Assembly: GCA_041391505.1 (NCBI GenBank)
Contig: JAWKNW010000029.1
Coordinates: 1 to 64,000 of the forward strand
Direction: 5' to 3'
DNA: 64,000 nt
Source of the DNA: Rhodothermales bacterium
GTDB lineage: Bacteria > Bacteroidota > Rhodothermia > Rhodothermales > JAHQVL01
Positions within the stretch are counted from its first letter, which is position 1, and every line of letters starts with the position of its first letter. Positions 6,956 through 17,892 of the stretch are shown piece after piece. The position numbers and the translations under genes were made by a program. The notes under the pieces were generated by a model. The model worked only from the letters and a program-made list of their open reading frames with translations. It did not search any database and was not told the DNA's origin.

Positions 6956-8803
6956 CTACCGCTCCGGAGTCGCCGGCCTCGCCTCCTGGCCGCCCATCAG
7001 CAGCTCCACGCACGCCGTCGTCACCTGGCCCACGAGTTCCGCGTCCATCTCCGCGCCCAGCACCGAACGGGCCTTGCACAGTTCGGCGATCGTCACGCCT
7101 TCCACCTCGCGCAAATTGGCCCGGGACAGATTCGCGCCGGCCAGCGTCGCGCCCTCCAGATTCACGCCCTGCAGATTGGCGCCCCGGAGATCGGCCCGCG
7201 TCAGGTTCGAGCGGATCAGTATGGTCCCGAGCAACGTCGCCCCTTTCAGATCCGCGCCATGCAGATTGGCTCCCGTGAGATCCGCGTTGTCGAGCTGGGC
7301 GGAAAAGAGGGTGGCGCGCTCCAGATGCGCCCCCTGCAGGCGGGCGCCGCGCAGGTTCGCGCCGTCCAGGTTGGCGCGTTCCAGGCTCACCCCGCGCAGG
7401 TACTGCCCGTGCAGATCGACGGACGCAAGCTGCACCGAGGGCAGCTCGACCGGCCCGTAAAACAGCATTCCCCACACCACCGCACAACAGGCGAGCACCA
7501 CCGCGGCCTGGCGCGTGCGCTGGTCCTGCCGCGCTTCTTCCCAGACGAACGGCCTCGGCTTCAGCCCGCGCAGCGTCGTCGCGCCGGTCTTGTAAAAGGC
7601 GATGCCGAGCCAGATGCTCGCGGCAAACAGGAGCAGATGATAGGCCGTAAACATCCCGTGATGCCGCGGCAGATAGCCCCACATGAAATAGAGGAGCGTG
7701 AGCGGGACGACGGCCCACGCGGTGAACAGCAGGACCAGACGCTGCAGCCTGAAAAACGGGATCGGCGTGTCTTCCAGCTGGGGGATGTGCGAACGGATCA
7801 GGCCGTTCATCAGCCAGGGAAACACCTTTTTGTCCACCGACTTCCCGTCCGGAAAGACGGCGGGGAACAGCGCCAGATCCTCCCAGAGCCGCTGGATGTA
7901 CAGATGGAGGAAGACGAACAGGAGAAACACCGCCATCGGGCCGACCAGGTAAAAGCCGGCGATCGGAATCAGGGTGCCGATGATCGGAAGCGGGGCGGAG
8001 GCCGTAGTGGTGATGAGGTGGATGTCCTGCGTCGAAACCACCCCCAGCCAGCTGTACAGACAGCAGACCAGCATCGCCAGGTAGAGCTGGCTCGCTTTGC
8101 GGGAGCCGGCCTCGACGTGGCTGAGCCAGTCCAGCTTCTCGATCCCCTCCGGCAGCTCCGCGCCGGACACGTTGGCCCCGCGCAGCTGATTGATCTGCAA
8201 GCCGCGGGCGCCCGTCACGTTGGCCTCGAGCAGGTTCGCTTCGTGGAGCACCGCGTGCGTGAGCACCGCGTTATGCAGGTTGGCGCGGACGAGGTTCGTG
8301 CCCTGCATGTTCGCCAGCGAAAGCCGCGCCTCTTGCAGGTTCGCGCGGGTCATGTTCGCCTTCTGCAGGCTCGCCTCACGCAGGTTGGCCCGAAACAGGT
8401 TGGCCTGGGTGAGGTTCGCGCCCTGGAGGTTCGCCAGCGAGAGGCGCGCGCTCTGCAACTCGGTTTCCCACAGACTCGCTTTCTGGAGATTGGCGCCGCC
8501 GAGCAGGCTGCCCTGCAAGTTGGCCTTTGACAGACTCGCCCCCTGCAGATTGGCCTTCGACAGGTTGGCCTGATACAGATTGGCCTCGGACAGATTCACC
8601 CCGTGGAGATCCAGCCCCCCCAGATTGACGCGTTCCAGATTGGCGCGCCGGCCCGATTTGCCGGCGGTATCCACCCACGCCCGATGCTCCTCGAGCAACC
8701 GGTTCAACTCGGCCGTCGAGATCTCGATAAAGAAGGTCGGTTCGGAATCGTAGTCGGCGGGTGGGGTACGGCCCACTCCTTTCGCGTTGGGGTCGCTATC
8801 CAT
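6956..8803 (-). CDS. Membrane protein with two pentapeptide-repeat domains
   Basis: This 615-residue protein starts at ATG 8803 (MDSDPNAK). Residues ~51-216 are A(N/D)LxX pentapeptide repeats forming a right-handed beta-helix. They are followed by about five hydrophobic segments (~232-445), including LPIIGTLIPIAGFYLVGPMA and a WAVVPLTLLYFMWGYL helix. A second pentapeptide block runs from ~455 to ~585. Pentapeptide repeats are usually protein-protein scaffolds; DNA-mimic gyrase inhibitors have no membrane part, so that role is unlikely here. The beta-helix / membrane / beta-helix layout suggests a scaffold anchored in the inner membrane. No enzyme domain is visible. Confidence 0.85.
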   Translation of the reverse strand: MDSDPNAKGVGRTPPADYDSEPTFFIEISTAELNRLLEEHRAWVDTAGKSGRRANLERVNLGGLDLHGVNLSEANLYQANLSKANLQGASLSKANLQGSLLGGANLQKASLWETELQSARLSLANLQGANLTQANLFRANLREASLQKANMTRANLQEARLSLANMQGTNLVRANLHNAVLTHAVLHEANLLEANVTGARGLQINQLRGANVSGAELPEGIEKLDWLSHVEAGSRKASQLYLAMLVCCLYSWLGVVSTQDIHLITTTASAPLPIIGTLIPIAGFYLVGPMAVFLLFVFLHLYIQRLWEDLALFPAVFPDGKSVDKKVFPWLMNGLIRSHIPQLEDTPIPFFRLQRLVLLFTAWAVVPLTLLYFMWGYLPRHHGMFTAYHLLLFAASIWLGIAFYKTGATTLRGLKPRPFVWEEARQDQRTRQAAVVLACCAVVWGMLFYGPVELPSVQLASVDLHGQYLRGVSLERANLDGANLRGARLQGAHLERATLFSAQLDNADLTGANLHGADLKGATLLGTILIRSNLTRADLRGANLQGVNLEGATLAGANLSRANLREVEGVTIAELCKARSVLGAEMDAELVGQVTTACVELLMGGQEARPATPER

Positions 8804-8913
8804 GTACTGCGGGCAGGAGAAATCGATGATACGGAAGGCCCGAACAGGTGGGTGAACTACCGTGGTATGTTCAATTCGTTCCGACTCGCCGGCCTTGCAG
8901 TATATTCCGTCAG

Positions 8914-8985
8914 TTCCATGTTCATGGTTCATGGTTCAAGGTTTTGTCGGTCCATGCCTTGAACCTTAATCCCTGATCCATAAAC
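8914..8985. repeat. Heptamer palindrome upstream of the dynamin-like gene
   Basis: The left arm has CATGTTCATGGTTCATGG then TTCAAGG; the right arm has CCTTGAACC then TTAATCCCTGATCC. Units are GGTTCAT/GGTTCAA. The element fills the space between the divergent pentapeptide and dynamin-like genes and ends 9 nt before the ATG of the latter. Confidence 0.75.
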
Positions 8986-8994
8986 CCGCTTTCC

Positions 8995-10764
8995 ATGCTC
9001 GCTCCATCCAACCCCGCGCTCGCTGCCCTGTTGAACGACGAGCGCGAAGCGCTGATGCGCCTCCGCGCGCTGTTGAGCCGCACCGACGAGGACCCGCAGA
9101 CGCTGAGCCGGCTGGACGATATCCTCGCCAACCTCGACGCGCTGTTCCTCGTCGTGGTCGTGGGCGAGTTCAACGCCGGCAAATCCTCGGTGCTCAACGC
9201 GCTGTTCGGGGAGAAAATCATGGAGGAGGGGCCCATCCCGACGACGGCCAAGGTGACGGTCATCCGGCACGGCGAGGCCCGGATGGATCGGCAGGTGTCC
9301 GAGTACCTCGTCGAGCGCCGGCATCCCTCCCCGCTGCTCCGCACCATGAACCTGGTGGACACGCCGGGCACGAATTCGATCATCCGCGAACACGAGACCA
9401 TCACGGAAAACTTCATCCCGCGCGCGGACCTCGTCCTCTTCATCACGTCGTTCGACCGCCCGCTGTCGGAATCCGAGCGCACCTTCCTCTCCTTCATCCG
9501 CGAGTCGTGGGGCAAACGGCTCGTGTTCGTGGTCAACAAGGTGGATATGGCGCGCACCGAGGAGACGTTGCAGCAGGTGCTGGAACATGTGGCCAGCGGA
9601 TGCCGCGACGTGCTCCATTTTTCGCCGCCCATCTTCCCGGTCAGCGCCGAGATGGCGTACCAGGCGAAAGAGATGCCCGCCGGCCCGGAGCGCGACGCGC
9701 TCTGGGAGAAGAGCCGCTTCGGCGCCTTCGAGGCCTTCGTCACGGAGATCCTCGGCGACACGGAGCGGCTCGCCCTCAAGTTCAACGCGCCCCTCGACGC
9801 CGGCGCGCGCCTGCTGGAGCAGGTCGACAAACGGATGGGGGCACGCGAACAGGTGCTGAAGGAAGACGAGGTCAACCTGAGGCTGCTGGACCAGCACATG
9901 ACCGCCGCGCGCGCCGAGCTGGCCGACGGCTACGCGCGCCGGCTCACCGAAGTGGACAACCTCTTCTTCCAGATGGAGAAACGCGGCATCCAGTTTCTCG
10001 ACGACACAATCCGCATCGCCAAGCTCAACATGCTTCGGGATCGCGACCTCTTCAAGGAGGAGTTCGGCCGGCAGGTGATCCAGGATACCGATCAGCAGAT
10101 CGAGGCGCAGGTGACCCAGGCGGTCGACGGCCTCCTCAAACAGGCGCTCGCGCTCTGGAACAAGACGCTGAACGAATTCGCCGACCGCGTCCGCCGCGTC
10201 GCCGGCCCCAGCGACACGCAGCGCGGCGCCTTTTTCTACAACCGGGAAGAACTGTTCCACGGCATCATGCGCGAGGCCGGCCGCAAGATCGAGATGTACA
10301 ACCTGCGCGAAGAAGCCCGCCGCATCCTCGAAAACGCGCGCAACGCCGCCGCCATGTTCGTCGGCGCCGAGGCGGTGGCCGTCGGCATCGGGGCCATCGC
10401 GACGATCGTCGTGAGCGCGACGGCGCTCGACGTCACGGGCGGCTTCATCGCCGCCGGCGTGCTCGCCGTCGTCGGGCTCATCTTCCTGCCGCGCCAGAAG
10501 CGGCGGGCCATCGGGGAATTCAAGGAACGGGTCGAGGCGCTCCGCGCCGACGTCCGCCGCGCCCTCGACGAACAGCTGGGCGGGGAAGTCGACACCTCAC
10601 TCGAACGGGTGCGCGACACCATCAAACCCTACACCACCTTCGTCCGAAACGAACGCGCGCTGGTCGATGCCGTTAGAACCGAATCGACCGCGCTGAACGA
10701 CCAGTTCGGCGTCCTCCGGAGCCGCGTACGCCAGGAGGTCGGCGAGACCCGGCTCCCCTCGTGA
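8995..10764 (+). CDS. Bacterial dynamin-like GTPase
   Basis: This 589-residue protein has the dynamin-family GTPase signature: G1 GEFNAGKSS at 57-65, switch threonines in IPTTAKVT, G3 DTPG at 122-125 and G4 NKVD at 181-184. A long helical stalk follows, then a hydrophobic pair near 460-505 (VAVGIGAIATIVVSATAL and FIAAGVLAVVGLIFLP) that can insert into membranes, and a final helical region. Bacterial dynamins bind and remodel or protect the membrane, usually as helical assemblies. There is no partner dynamin gene beside it. The ATG lies just after a heptamer palindrome. Confidence 0.9.
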   Translation: MLAPSNPALAALLNDEREALMRLRALLSRTDEDPQTLSRLDDILANLDALFLVVVVGEFNAGKSSVLNALFGEKIMEEGPIPTTAKVTVIRHGEARMDRQVSEYLVERRHPSPLLRTMNLVDTPGTNSIIREHETITENFIPRADLVLFITSFDRPLSESERTFLSFIRESWGKRLVFVVNKVDMARTEETLQQVLEHVASGCRDVLHFSPPIFPVSAEMAYQAKEMPAGPERDALWEKSRFGAFEAFVTEILGDTERLALKFNAPLDAGARLLEQVDKRMGAREQVLKEDEVNLRLLDQHMTAARAELADGYARRLTEVDNLFFQMEKRGIQFLDDTIRIAKLNMLRDRDLFKEEFGRQVIQDTDQQIEAQVTQAVDGLLKQALALWNKTLNEFADRVRRVAGPSDTQRGAFFYNREELFHGIMREAGRKIEMYNLREEARRILENARNAAAMFVGAEAVAVGIGAIATIVVSATALDVTGGFIAAGVLAVVGLIFLPRQKRRAIGEFKERVEALRADVRRALDEQLGGEVDTSLERVRDTIKPYTTFVRNERALVDAVRTESTALNDQFGVLRSRVRQEVGETRLPS

Positions 10765-10836
10765 CGCGACTGGCCCGGTGCTTGCATCACGCACCTTACG
10801 CGCCACGGACGCCCCAATCATGCACCTCGGCCCATC

Positions 10837-12282
10837 ATGCGACAGGTTTGTTGCATCTTATGTTTGATTCTGCTCGCCGCCTCGCCGGCGACGGGGCAGA
10901 TCACCCATTACCTCCCCATGGAGTCGGATGTCGATTCCACGCTCCTCCTCAACCCGGAGCTGGGGTACGACACCGACTTCGACGTCGGCGTCAGCCGGAT
11001 CGAAAACGCCGACGGGGAGCGCAACCCGTATTTCGCCACGGCCCTCCTCCCGGAATTTACCTACGGCCTCTACAGCGCCGGCCTCCTCTTCAAACTCCAC
11101 TATAACCTGAAGACGCGCGCGACGCGCAAGGAGGACTACGACACCTTCAGCGATTTCCTGAGCATCATTCGCTACGTGCAATACGCCGAAAAGCGGGAAG
11201 GAGACCGCTATGCCCGCTTCGGCGAACTGGAAGATGCCACGCTCGGGTACGGTCAGTTCATCAACGTATTCCGAAACTCGCTCAGCCTCGACAACCAGAA
11301 ACGAGGCCTGGAAGGCTACTATCGACTCGGCAACTTTCAGATCGAGGCGGTCTACTCCAACGTCCTCGCCGCCGAGGTGTACGGATTTCGGGGGTCGTAC
11401 AAACCCTACATCGAGAAAACACTCGATCGGTGGCAGTTTCTGGATGTGGGGATCAGCTTCGCCGGCGACATCAGCCGGCTCGGCGCGATGGTCAACGCCG
11501 ACATCCCCGGGACGCCGTTCCTGACGGATTCCACCCTGCAACGCCCCGGCGTCCTGGAGACGCCTGTCGGCGTCGACGCGCCGCGCATCGCCATGATGGG
11601 CGTCGACTTCGGGCTCCCGCTCCTGACGACGGAGACCTCCCAGGCCCTCGCCTACCTCGAACTGTCCCGGATCTTCCACTACGGCGCCGGCGCCTCGATC
11701 GGCGTGATCGGCGAGTGGAAAGTGGACGACAACGTGCGCGTCCAGACCCAGCTCGAACAGCGGCTGCTGGGCAAGGAGTACCTCGCCAACTATTTCAACG
11801 CCCTCTACGAGGTCGAGCGCTTCCGCCTCATCGGGCTCGATGCGGACGGCGAATCCATCGACGCCCTCAATACCAAGCAGAACCTGCTGCATTCCTACCA
11901 GGACACGCGCATCGGGTCCTACGTGTCGATGTCCTGGCGTTTCCGCCGGGGCGTCCAGTTCACCTGGAGCTACGAATACGTCTGGAATCAGGAGGACAAC
12001 GGGTGGTTTCACCTGGATGCCCGCGTCAAGTCCAAGAGCCTCCCGATCTACCTGAAGTTCTCGTTCGACCAGGTCCGCGCGACACCCCTGCAGGAGCAAA
12101 CCGACACCGGCCGAAGCATCACCCTGCTGCGCTTCGACGGCGCGTACCAGTTCTTCAAATACCTGATGCTCGGCTTCGGCTTCCGGCACAGCTACGAACC
12201 CGTCTACGACCGGGGGATACCGACGGGCCTCAAGCGCCGCCGGCGCGTCGAGCCCCGCATGCGCATCGTCATCCCCCTCTGA
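10837..12282 (+). CDS. Putative outer-membrane beta-barrel protein
   Basis: This 481-residue protein has a clear signal peptide (MRQVCCILCLILLAASPATGQ). After it comes alternating aromatic/polar beta-strand sequence with many Y/F/W residues throughout, for example GYDTDFDVGVSRIE, FTWSYEYVWNQ and YLMLGFGFRHSY. Periplasmic turns are short and the last strand ends near RMRIVIPL. This is the pattern of an outer-membrane barrel with no plug or TonB box. Similar proteins in this lineage are annotated only as DUF6029-like or hypothetical. It stands alone between dynamin and ribD; the function is unknown. Confidence 0.6.
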   Translation: MRQVCCILCLILLAASPATGQITHYLPMESDVDSTLLLNPELGYDTDFDVGVSRIENADGERNPYFATALLPEFTYGLYSAGLLFKLHYNLKTRATRKEDYDTFSDFLSIIRYVQYAEKREGDRYARFGELEDATLGYGQFINVFRNSLSLDNQKRGLEGYYRLGNFQIEAVYSNVLAAEVYGFRGSYKPYIEKTLDRWQFLDVGISFAGDISRLGAMVNADIPGTPFLTDSTLQRPGVLETPVGVDAPRIAMMGVDFGLPLLTTETSQALAYLELSRIFHYGAGASIGVIGEWKVDDNVRVQTQLEQRLLGKEYLANYFNALYEVERFRLIGLDADGESIDALNTKQNLLHSYQDTRIGSYVSMSWRFRRGVQFTWSYEYVWNQEDNGWFHLDARVKSKSLPIYLKFSFDQVRATPLQEQTDTGRSITLLRFDGAYQFFKYLMLGFGFRHSYEPVYDRGIPTGLKRRRRVEPRMRIVIPL

Positions 12283-12423
12283 GCGCCAACCCGAGCGCGG
12301 TATTTTTCCTCAACCGACTCCGAGCCGCTCGCATACGATTTGCCCGGAAACGGAACCCCGCGTCCCGGCCAGTCTTCAATGTGCTCGTTCTTCAAACACG
12401 CGCCCTAATCCCTCAGGCGCACC

Positions 12424-12471
12424 GCATGTTGCGATTTGCACCGTGTGGTATGCACCGTGTGATTTGCACGT
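12424..12471. repeat. Heptamer-type arm before ribD
   Basis: This is a one-armed run with TTGCGATTTGCACC, TATGCACC and TGATTTGCACG units, the same vocabulary as the right arm of the lptE element at 17301-17417. It lies in the 214-bp gap (12283-12496) before ribD. The rest of that gap shows nothing clear, and no FMN riboswitch was seen. Confidence 0.6.
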
Positions 12472-12496
12472 AGCCGCCGCCTTTCCCCGAACTCCC

Positions 12497-13633
12497 TTGC
12501 CGCCCGTCACCGAACACGACGACCGCTGGATGCGCCGATGCCTCGAACTCGCGGCGCGCGGCGCGGGGCAGGTCAGCCCGAACCCGATGGTCGGCTCGGT
12601 ACTCGTCGGGGCGGACGGGCAGTTGCTGGGCGAGGGGTGGCACGAGCGCTACGGCGAGGCGCATGCGGAGCGTAACGCGATCCGCGACGCCGAGCGCCGG
12701 CATCCCGGGCTGTCCTTCGAGGACGCCACGCTCTACGTGAATCTCGAACCCTGCAACCACCAGGGCAAGACGCCGCCCTGCACCGACATCCTCCTCGAAA
12801 AGCGGATCGGGCGCGTGGTCGTGGGCATGATCGATCCGTTTCCAGCCGTCGCCGGCGCCGGCGTCGCGCGCCTCGAAGCGCATGGGGTGCGCGTGTGCGT
12901 GGGCGTGCTGGAAGCCGAATGCCGGCGTTTCAACGAAGCGTTCGTGCATCACATCCGCACCGGCAAGCCGCTCGTCACGCTCAAGCTCGCGCAGACCCTC
13001 GACGGGTCGATCGCGACCGCCACCGGCGACGCGCGCTGGGTCAGCGGCGAGGCGTCGCGCGCGCTCGTCCACCGCTGGCGCGCCGAACTCGACGCCGTGC
13101 TCGTCGGCGCCGGGACGGCCCTGGCCGACGATCCGGCCCTGACCGTCCGGCATGTCGAAGGCCGGCAGCCCGTACGCGTCGTGCTCGACCGCGAGGGCGT
13201 GTTGCCGGCGTCGCTCCACCTTTTTTCGGATCGATGGGCGGGCTCCACCGTCGCGATGATCGCGACGCCGGCCGATGCGCCCGCCTACGCGGAAGCCCTC
13301 CGCGCGGCCGGCGGACGCCTCGTGCGCATCCCCGAGCGCGACGGCCATCTCGACCTCCACGCCGCGCTCGCGTGGCTCGGCGCGGAAGGCGGGCCCGCGG
13401 GCCGGCGGATGACGTCGCTGCTCGTCGAGGCCGGCCCCGGCCTCGCGACGGCGCTGCTCGGGCAGGACCTCGTCGACCGCCTCGCCGTCTTCGTGGCACC
13501 CAAGCTGGTGGGGGGCGGCTTGCCGGCGTTCGGCAGCCTCGGCATCGACCGCATGGCGGACGCCCTTGTCTTCCCCGCATCGCGCTGGGAACCGGTCGGC
13601 GAGGATATGCTTTTCCTCGGATACCGACGGTAG
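12497..13633 (+). CDS. ribD: Bifunctional riboflavin deaminase/reductase RibD
   Basis: This 378-residue bifunctional enzyme does the second and third steps of riboflavin synthesis: deamination of the pyrimidine, then side-chain reduction with NADPH. The N-terminal zinc deaminase has H56-A-E58 and C86/C95 in PCNHQGKTPPC. The C-terminal reductase starts near 148 (TLKLAQTLDGSIA) and has DARWVSG and the VEAGPGLATALL region. TTG 12497 is chosen because DDRWMRRCLELA must be included; ATG 12530 would cut it, and ATG further up falls in a repeat. ribE follows 182 bp downstream. Confidence 0.93.
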   Translation: MPPVTEHDDRWMRRCLELAARGAGQVSPNPMVGSVLVGADGQLLGEGWHERYGEAHAERNAIRDAERRHPGLSFEDATLYVNLEPCNHQGKTPPCTDILLEKRIGRVVVGMIDPFPAVAGAGVARLEAHGVRVCVGVLEAECRRFNEAFVHHIRTGKPLVTLKLAQTLDGSIATATGDARWVSGEASRALVHRWRAELDAVLVGAGTALADDPALTVRHVEGRQPVRVVLDREGVLPASLHLFSDRWAGSTVAMIATPADAPAYAEALRAAGGRLVRIPERDGHLDLHAALAWLGAEGGPAGRRMTSLLVEAGPGLATALLGQDLVDRLAVFVAPKLVGGGLPAFGSLGIDRMADALVFPASRWEPVGEDMLFLGYRR

Positions 13634-13815
13634 GAGGACAACGCGTCGTGTCGCCGTATTCGTGCTACGAGATGGGACCTGTCGTGGGCATCGGCATGCG
13701 TATAGCGACGAACGAGCGGATTCCCGCATTCTCCCGAAATTTGGCATCGAACTGAACGTCCTCTTCCCGGATTAAAGGATCCTCCTGGTTCTACCCCCTC
13801 TTAGCACATCGCAGC

Positions 13816-14418
13816 ATGTTCACGGGCATTATCGAAGAAGTAGGCCGCATCGCCGGCGTGGACGACCTCGGCGGCGGCAAGCGCCTGCGCATCGAGACCT
13901 CCTTCGCGCCCGAGCTGAAACCCGACGAGAGCGTCGCCATCAACGGCGCGTGCATGACCGTCGTGCGGGTTGAGGACCGCGCCTTCGAGGTGGTCGTGAT
14001 CGAGGAATCCCTGCGAAAGACGACGCTGGGCACGTTCGAGCCGGGCACGCGCGTCAATCTGGAGCGAGCCATGCGGGCGGATGGCCGGATGGACGGGCAT
14101 TTCGTGCAGGGCCACGTCGACGGCACCGGCGTCGTCGAATCCGTCGTCGAGGAGGCCACCGATCGCCTCTACCGTATCCGGTTCGCGCCCGAGCAGGCCG
14201 CCTACCTGGTCCCCCAGGGCTCCATCGCCATCGACGGCATCAGCCTGACCATCGCGCGGCTGGACGAAAACGCGCTCACCGTCGCCATCATCCCGCATAC
14301 CTTTACGCACACGAATGTGCCGGCGTGGGTCCCCGGAGCCGGCGTCAACCTGGAATTTGACATGATCGGCAAATACATCGTCCGGTTCCTGGAACGCCGC
14401 GAATCCCTCAGCCGGTAG
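13816..14418 (+). CDS. ribE: Riboflavin synthase alpha chain
   Basis: This 200-residue protein begins with the invariant MFTGIIEEVG and has two lumazine-binding repeats (about 1-95 and 96-195). The second begins GHFVQGHVDGTG. It converts two molecules of dimethyl-ribityllumazine to riboflavin. Length is normal. The 182-bp gap after ribD holds no other gene. A compact palindrome follows the stop. Confidence 0.95.
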   Translation: MFTGIIEEVGRIAGVDDLGGGKRLRIETSFAPELKPDESVAINGACMTVVRVEDRAFEVVVIEESLRKTTLGTFEPGTRVNLERAMRADGRMDGHFVQGHVDGTGVVESVVEEATDRLYRIRFAPEQAAYLVPQGSIAIDGISLTIARLDENALTVAIIPHTFTHTNVPAWVPGAGVNLEFDMIGKYIVRFLERRESLSR

Positions 14419-14419
14419 G

Positions 14420-14437
14420 GACACGACACGTCGTGTC
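14420..14437. other. Perfect 8-bp palindrome after ribE
   Basis: GACACGAC-AC-GTCGTGTC begins 2 nt after the ribE stop. It has no T-run, so it is not a typical terminator; it may stabilise the 3' end or bind a protein. Confidence 0.4.
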
Positions 14438-14578
14438 TCAACATAATCGCATCATACGATCTTTGCTCTGCCGCGCGGGATCCAGAGCACCCGAGTTGAA
14501 TATCATAGACCTGACATCCTGTCACCCCGCGATCCCCCGGCCCAGGACCAACCACGCTTCCCGCATCCGGCACCCGTC

Positions 14579-15971
<1,393 letters not shown>

Positions 15972-15979
<8 letters not shown>

Positions 15980-17300
15980 AGAATCGGTACAGGAACGCTT
16001 CGGGATCGTCGGCACCTCGGCCGCGATCCGGCATGTCATCGATCAGATGCGGCTCGTGGCTCGCACGGAAGTCAACGTCCTGATCCAGGGCGAGAGCGGC
16101 GTCGGCAAGGAGGTGATCGCGAAGGCGATCCACGAGATGGGAACGCGCCGGCACAAGGCGCTCGTCATCGTGAACTGCGGCGCGATCCCCGAGGGGCTGA
16201 TCGAGTCCGAGCTCTTCGGCGCCGAGAAGGGCGCGTACACTGGGGCGGTAGACCGCCGCAGCGGGCACTTCGAAGAGGCCGACGGCGGCAGCATCTTTCT
16301 GGATGAAATCGGCGAGATGCCGCTCGCGGCGCAGGTGCGCCTCCTGCGCGTCCTCGAGACGGGCGAGTTTTCGCGCGTGGGGTCGTCGACCATCCTCAAG
16401 TCCGATGCCCGCGTCATCGCCGCAACGAACAAGGAACTCGGCAAGGAGGTGCAGGCCGGCCGGTTCCGGGAGGATCTCTACTACCGGATCAGCACGGTGA
16501 TCATCCAGATCCCGCCGCTGCGGGACCGCCAGGAGGACATCCTGCCCATCTTCGAGAGCTACCTCCACCAGTTCGCGCAGAAATACAATTCCCCGATGCG
16601 CCGGCTGGACGATGCGGCCCGGCAGATGCTGGTGCGGTATCGCTGGCCCGGCAACGTCCGCGAACTCCGCAACCTCGCGGAACAGGTCATCGTGCTGCTC
16701 AAGCGCGACGTGGTGGGCGTGGAAGACCTCCGCACGTTCCTGCGCGGCGTCACCGCGTCCGGGGCGTCGAGCGAGATGGTGCCTTCCGTCCGCCCCGGGG
16801 GATGGAAGGAGGGAGAGGGGGATGACCGTGGCCGGGAGCTGATTTATCGCGCGCTGCTGGAATTGCGCCTCGAGATCCGCGACCTCAAGGAGCATATCGT
16901 CCGGATGTCGCCGGGCGTGCGGGTCCCGAAAGGGTCCGACGCGATGGAGTCGAACGACTACGAGCGGTCCGGCAGCCCGTTTGTCATCGTCCGGGAAAAC
17001 GCCGGCGAAGACGCGTTTTCGACGCTCGTCGAAGAAGTGCCCTACGAGCTGGAGCCGACGTCCGTCCCCGGCCGGCCGCTGCTCGGCGCCGGATCGCCGC
17101 CGCCGCGCGACTACGACGACATCGAGCCCGAGGAAGAGGATGCCGAACCCGTTTTCCCCACGCTGGAATCCGCCGAGCAACAGCTCATCGCGGACGCCCT
17201 GAAATACTACAAGGGAAATCGCAGGCAGACCGCACGCGCCCTCGGCATCAGCGAGCGGACGCTGTACCGCAAGCTGAAGGAGATCGATGAAGAAGCGTAA
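15972..17300 (+). CDS. Sigma-54-dependent activator without sensor domain
   Basis: This 442-residue protein begins directly with the AAA+ domain: Walker A GESGVGKE at 40-47, a GAYTGA loop at 87-92 (a variant of GAFTGA that contacts sigma-54), Walker B SIFLDEIG, and RYRWPGNVRELRNL. A ~130-residue acidic, low-complexity linker follows. The Fis-type HTH is at ~415-438 (NRRQTARALGISERTLYRKL). There is no receiver, GAF or PAS domain, so control must act through level, partner proteins or the linker. It overlaps miaB and its stop overlaps the lptE start. This miaB-activator-lptE order is, to my knowledge, common in the Bacteroidota lineage. Confidence 0.93.
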
Positions 17301-17880
17301 CGAATCGCAAAGTGCACATCGCAACTTGCAAAATGGCCTGGGCCGCCCGGGTAGCCGAGTTCGCTCATGGTATGCCCCATGGTTCATGTTGCACTGTGCG
17401 ATTTGCCTTTTGCCTTTCTCCGGTTGCGGCTTCTACAGCTTCACCGGCGCCTCCATCCCCGATAATATCCAGACGATCGCCATCCCCCAGGTGGTCGACA
17501 ACAGCGTCAACACGTTCCCCACACTCGGGGATCAGATGACGGAGCTGCTGATCAACCGGTTCGTTCGCCAGACGCGGCTGTCGCTCGTCGAAAACGAGGA
17601 CGACGCCGACGCGGTGCTGACCGTCGAGCTCCAGCGCTACACGAATGCCCCCTCTGCCGTCAGCGGCGAAGAGCGCGCCGCCCTCAACCGCGTCAGCCTC
17701 AGCGCCTCCGTCCTCTACATCGATCGCTCCGGCGACGACGAAAAGGAGCTCCTGCGCCGCACCTTCACCAGCTTCGAGGAATACGACCCGGTAAACCTCG
17801 ACCAGGAAGAAGTCGCGGCCGTAGCCGCCCTCCAGAACCTCGCGGACGACATCTTTACAGCGGCTACGAGTAACTGGTAA
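17287..17880 (+). CDS. lptE: LPS assembly lipoprotein LptE
   Basis: This is an outer-membrane lipoprotein that plugs the LptD barrel in LPS export. The lipobox is PFSGC followed by GFYSFTGASIPDNIQTI, the signature opening of Bacteroidota LptE. The rest is the ~165-residue fold. ATG 17287 overlaps the activator stop and gives an MKKR n-region. Codons 5-43 are encoded by a palindromic heptamer element (17301-17417), so the hydrophobic core LHCAICLLPFSGC comes partly from the repeat's right arm. ATG 17386 is an alternative start but would lack positive charges. Family call is firm; the start is open. Confidence 0.85.
   Translation: MKKRNESQSAHRNLQNGLGRPGSRVRSWYAPWFMLHCAICLLPFSGCGFYSFTGASIPDNIQTIAIPQVVDNSVNTFPTLGDQMTELLINRFVRQTRLSLVENEDDADAVLTVELQRYTNAPSAVSGEERAALNRVSLSASVLYIDRSGDDEKELLRRTFTSFEEYDPVNLDQEEVAAVAALQNLADDIFTAATSNW
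17301..17417. repeat. Heptamer palindrome inside the 5' end of lptE
   Basis: The left arm CGAATCGCAAAGTGCACATC and GCAACTTGCAAAATGG is mirrored by the right arm CATGTTGCACTGTGCG then ATTTGCCTTTTGCC. Central sequence contains CATGG / CCATGG repeats. The element is in frame with lptE and has no stop codon in that frame. Confidence 0.75.
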
Positions 17881-17892
17881 AACTGGCTTCGC

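Noticed and set aside
6917..8530. Long plus-strand frame over the pentapeptide-repeat gene
   Set aside because: It is the mirror of the regular A(N/D)LxX codon pattern of the minus-strand gene; it lacks a plausible start or domain.
12283..12496. FMN riboswitch before ribD
   Set aside because: No RFN-element consensus blocks could be recognised; the region holds a heptamer-type repeat.
17301..17417. CRISPR-like array at the heptamer elements
   Set aside because: Units are 7 nt, degenerate, and arranged as inverted arms with no spacers; no cas genes are in the window.
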